A stretch of DNA of 64,000 nt from Symbiodinium kawagutii (taxonomy: Eukaryota > Sar > Dinophyceae > Suessiales > Symbiodiniaceae): contig VSDK01010248.1 in NCBI GenBank assembly GCA_009767595.1, forward strand, positions 1 to 64,000, given 5' to 3'. The position numbers and the translations under genes are program-made. Position 1 is the first letter of the stretch. Every line of letters starts with the position of its first letter. Shown here one piece after another: positions 63,270 through 64,000 of the stretch. The notes beneath the pieces were generated by a model. The model had not been told where the DNA came from, made no database searches, and saw only the letters and a list, made by a program, of their open reading frames with translations.

Positions 63270-64000
63270 AGCATCCGGTTGTAATTCCGAATAGCATACC
63301 TCAGTAGCTCCATGTATATTGACCTACATTGGGGTTATTTTATAGGTAAATGTCGGTAAATATACCATACATGCTTCATCAAAAATGAGCAGTGTCAAAA
63401 TAGTGGTTGGTTGAACGTGGCTGGTCGTTATAGATATCACACCTGCTTTTAGGAGTTTATCAATGTTCGATTGTGAGGGTTGCATTCACATTCTGTGCAC
63501 ATCACTTTTTTCTGGACCATACGATGCCGCTATGCCTGTCAGAGTTGATAGCCTCCTTGTAATGTTTTTGTTTGCTATCTCCCGTGGCTCTAGCGCGTCC
63601 ATTTGTACCATTGCTGATGTAACTTAAGTGATGGTAACTACTGGTCAAGAAAAGCACTCATATTGGTTAACGGTTAATGCTTTATCATATGTCAATTCAT
63701 ATTGATTAGTGAATGAATGCGAATCATTCATTTAATTGGTTATAGCTGATGGCTTCCAATCAGGAACGATACGATTGTTGGAACTGAAAAATTGCGGTGC
63801 AACACCTCTCCACAGTGTGGCATGCAAATGTCTCTAGAGAGACCGTTGAAGCAAGAAACAGCGACCGTTGTTGACATAGGTGCCCGTGCAGTATCAGCAG
63901 TTAAGGTTGTTACCGGATACAGAAATAGAAGTGTTTTTGGCCATTGTTGGCCAGTTTTGTGAGATTAGAGCTATGACTGGTTGGTGGTTGTCATCATTTA
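63270..64000. other. No clear gene
   Basis: A+T-rich to the window end. 'cattggggttattttataggtaaatgtcggtaaatataccatacatg' (63329-63375) closely repeats 4311-4350, a further dispersed repeat not assigned to families A-E. Confidence 0.45.

Noticed and set aside
1..64000. Dinoflagellate spliced-leader gene or relic (CCGTAGCCATTTTGGCTCAAG)
   Set aside because: Not found by eye on the + strand; short matches such as 'ggctcaatgag' near 21795 are not convincing.

Overview
This window reads as nuclear DNA of a dinoflagellate, most like a Symbiodiniaceae genome. Four things point there. (1) Coding signal comes only as small G+C-rich islands (about 40-160 nt) with strong G/C bias at third codon positions, bounded by AG on the left and GT (or possibly GC) on the right, in a sea of A+T-rich degenerate repeats. 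(2) There are two interstitial tracts of plant/dinoflagellate-type telomeric repeat (CCCTAAA). (3) There is a ubiquitin-like plus ankyrin-repeat gene of a type I recall as abundant in Symbiodinium. (4) Short terminal-inverted-repeat (TIR) elements are dense in the introns. I see no bacterial operons, tRNA or rRNA.

Nearly all convincing exon islands are on the + strand, as expected for unidirectional dinoflagellate gene blocks. Many share one theme. Translated islands give pieces of the SbsA/Big_5-type bacterial Ig-like fold: strand pieces of the 'L-x-L-x-F-[ST]-E-x-V-x-x-G' type at 26.9, 36.7 and 57.4 kb; 'Y-x-V-T-[LIV]-P-A-G-x-x-x-D-x-x-G-N' pieces at 11.3, 21.5, 22.6, 30.1, 43.8, 51.4, 55.7 and 61.0 kb; and a likely domain start at 45.0 kb. 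Other islands look kelch/beta-propeller-like (3.9, 7.3, 8.7, 54.3 kb), and one (27.6 kb) has a CUB-like strand pattern. The simplest reading is one or a few very large, exon-rich genes for modular extracellular proteins. I cannot prove which exons belong together. Possible gene boundaries are a candidate signal-peptide start at 25.08 kb and islands ending in in-frame stops at 13.13, 19.86, 23.52, 60.88 and 63.27 kb.

Layout: 1-0.5 kb, 216-bp tandem repeat; 0.5-13.1 kb, about 15 exon islands (kelch-like and unknown); 13.8-25 kb, exon islands with Big_5 pieces; 25-36.8 kb, further islands (Big_5, CUB-like, one possible membrane exon); 38.1-39.97 kb, a frameshifted ubiquitin-like/ankyrin gene without introns, unlike everything around it; 40.7-63.3 kb, more + strand islands, many Big_5-like. 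Several long minus-strand ORFs (16.7-17.1, 32.7-33.0, 36.1-36.6, 50.0-51.1, 57.8-58.2 kb) are probably decayed mobile-element coding sequence of families I cannot name.

The most striking non-coding content is a set of at least five short TIR element families, named A-E here. A (about 100 bp, TGGTTTCTCAAAATAGGGG ends, about 20 copies), B (CTGGTTGGTGGTTT ends), C (ATGGCTATGGGTCAA ends), D (GGGTTTGTGCCAAAATA ends) and E (ACAAGGTGGGCCCC ends). Some are nested or fused as inverted pairs. B and E ends carry a ready GT donor and AG acceptor, and three C copies lie against exon islands, so these families are candidates for intron-generating elements (introners). All exon limits are eye-judged splice calls and should be read as approximate.
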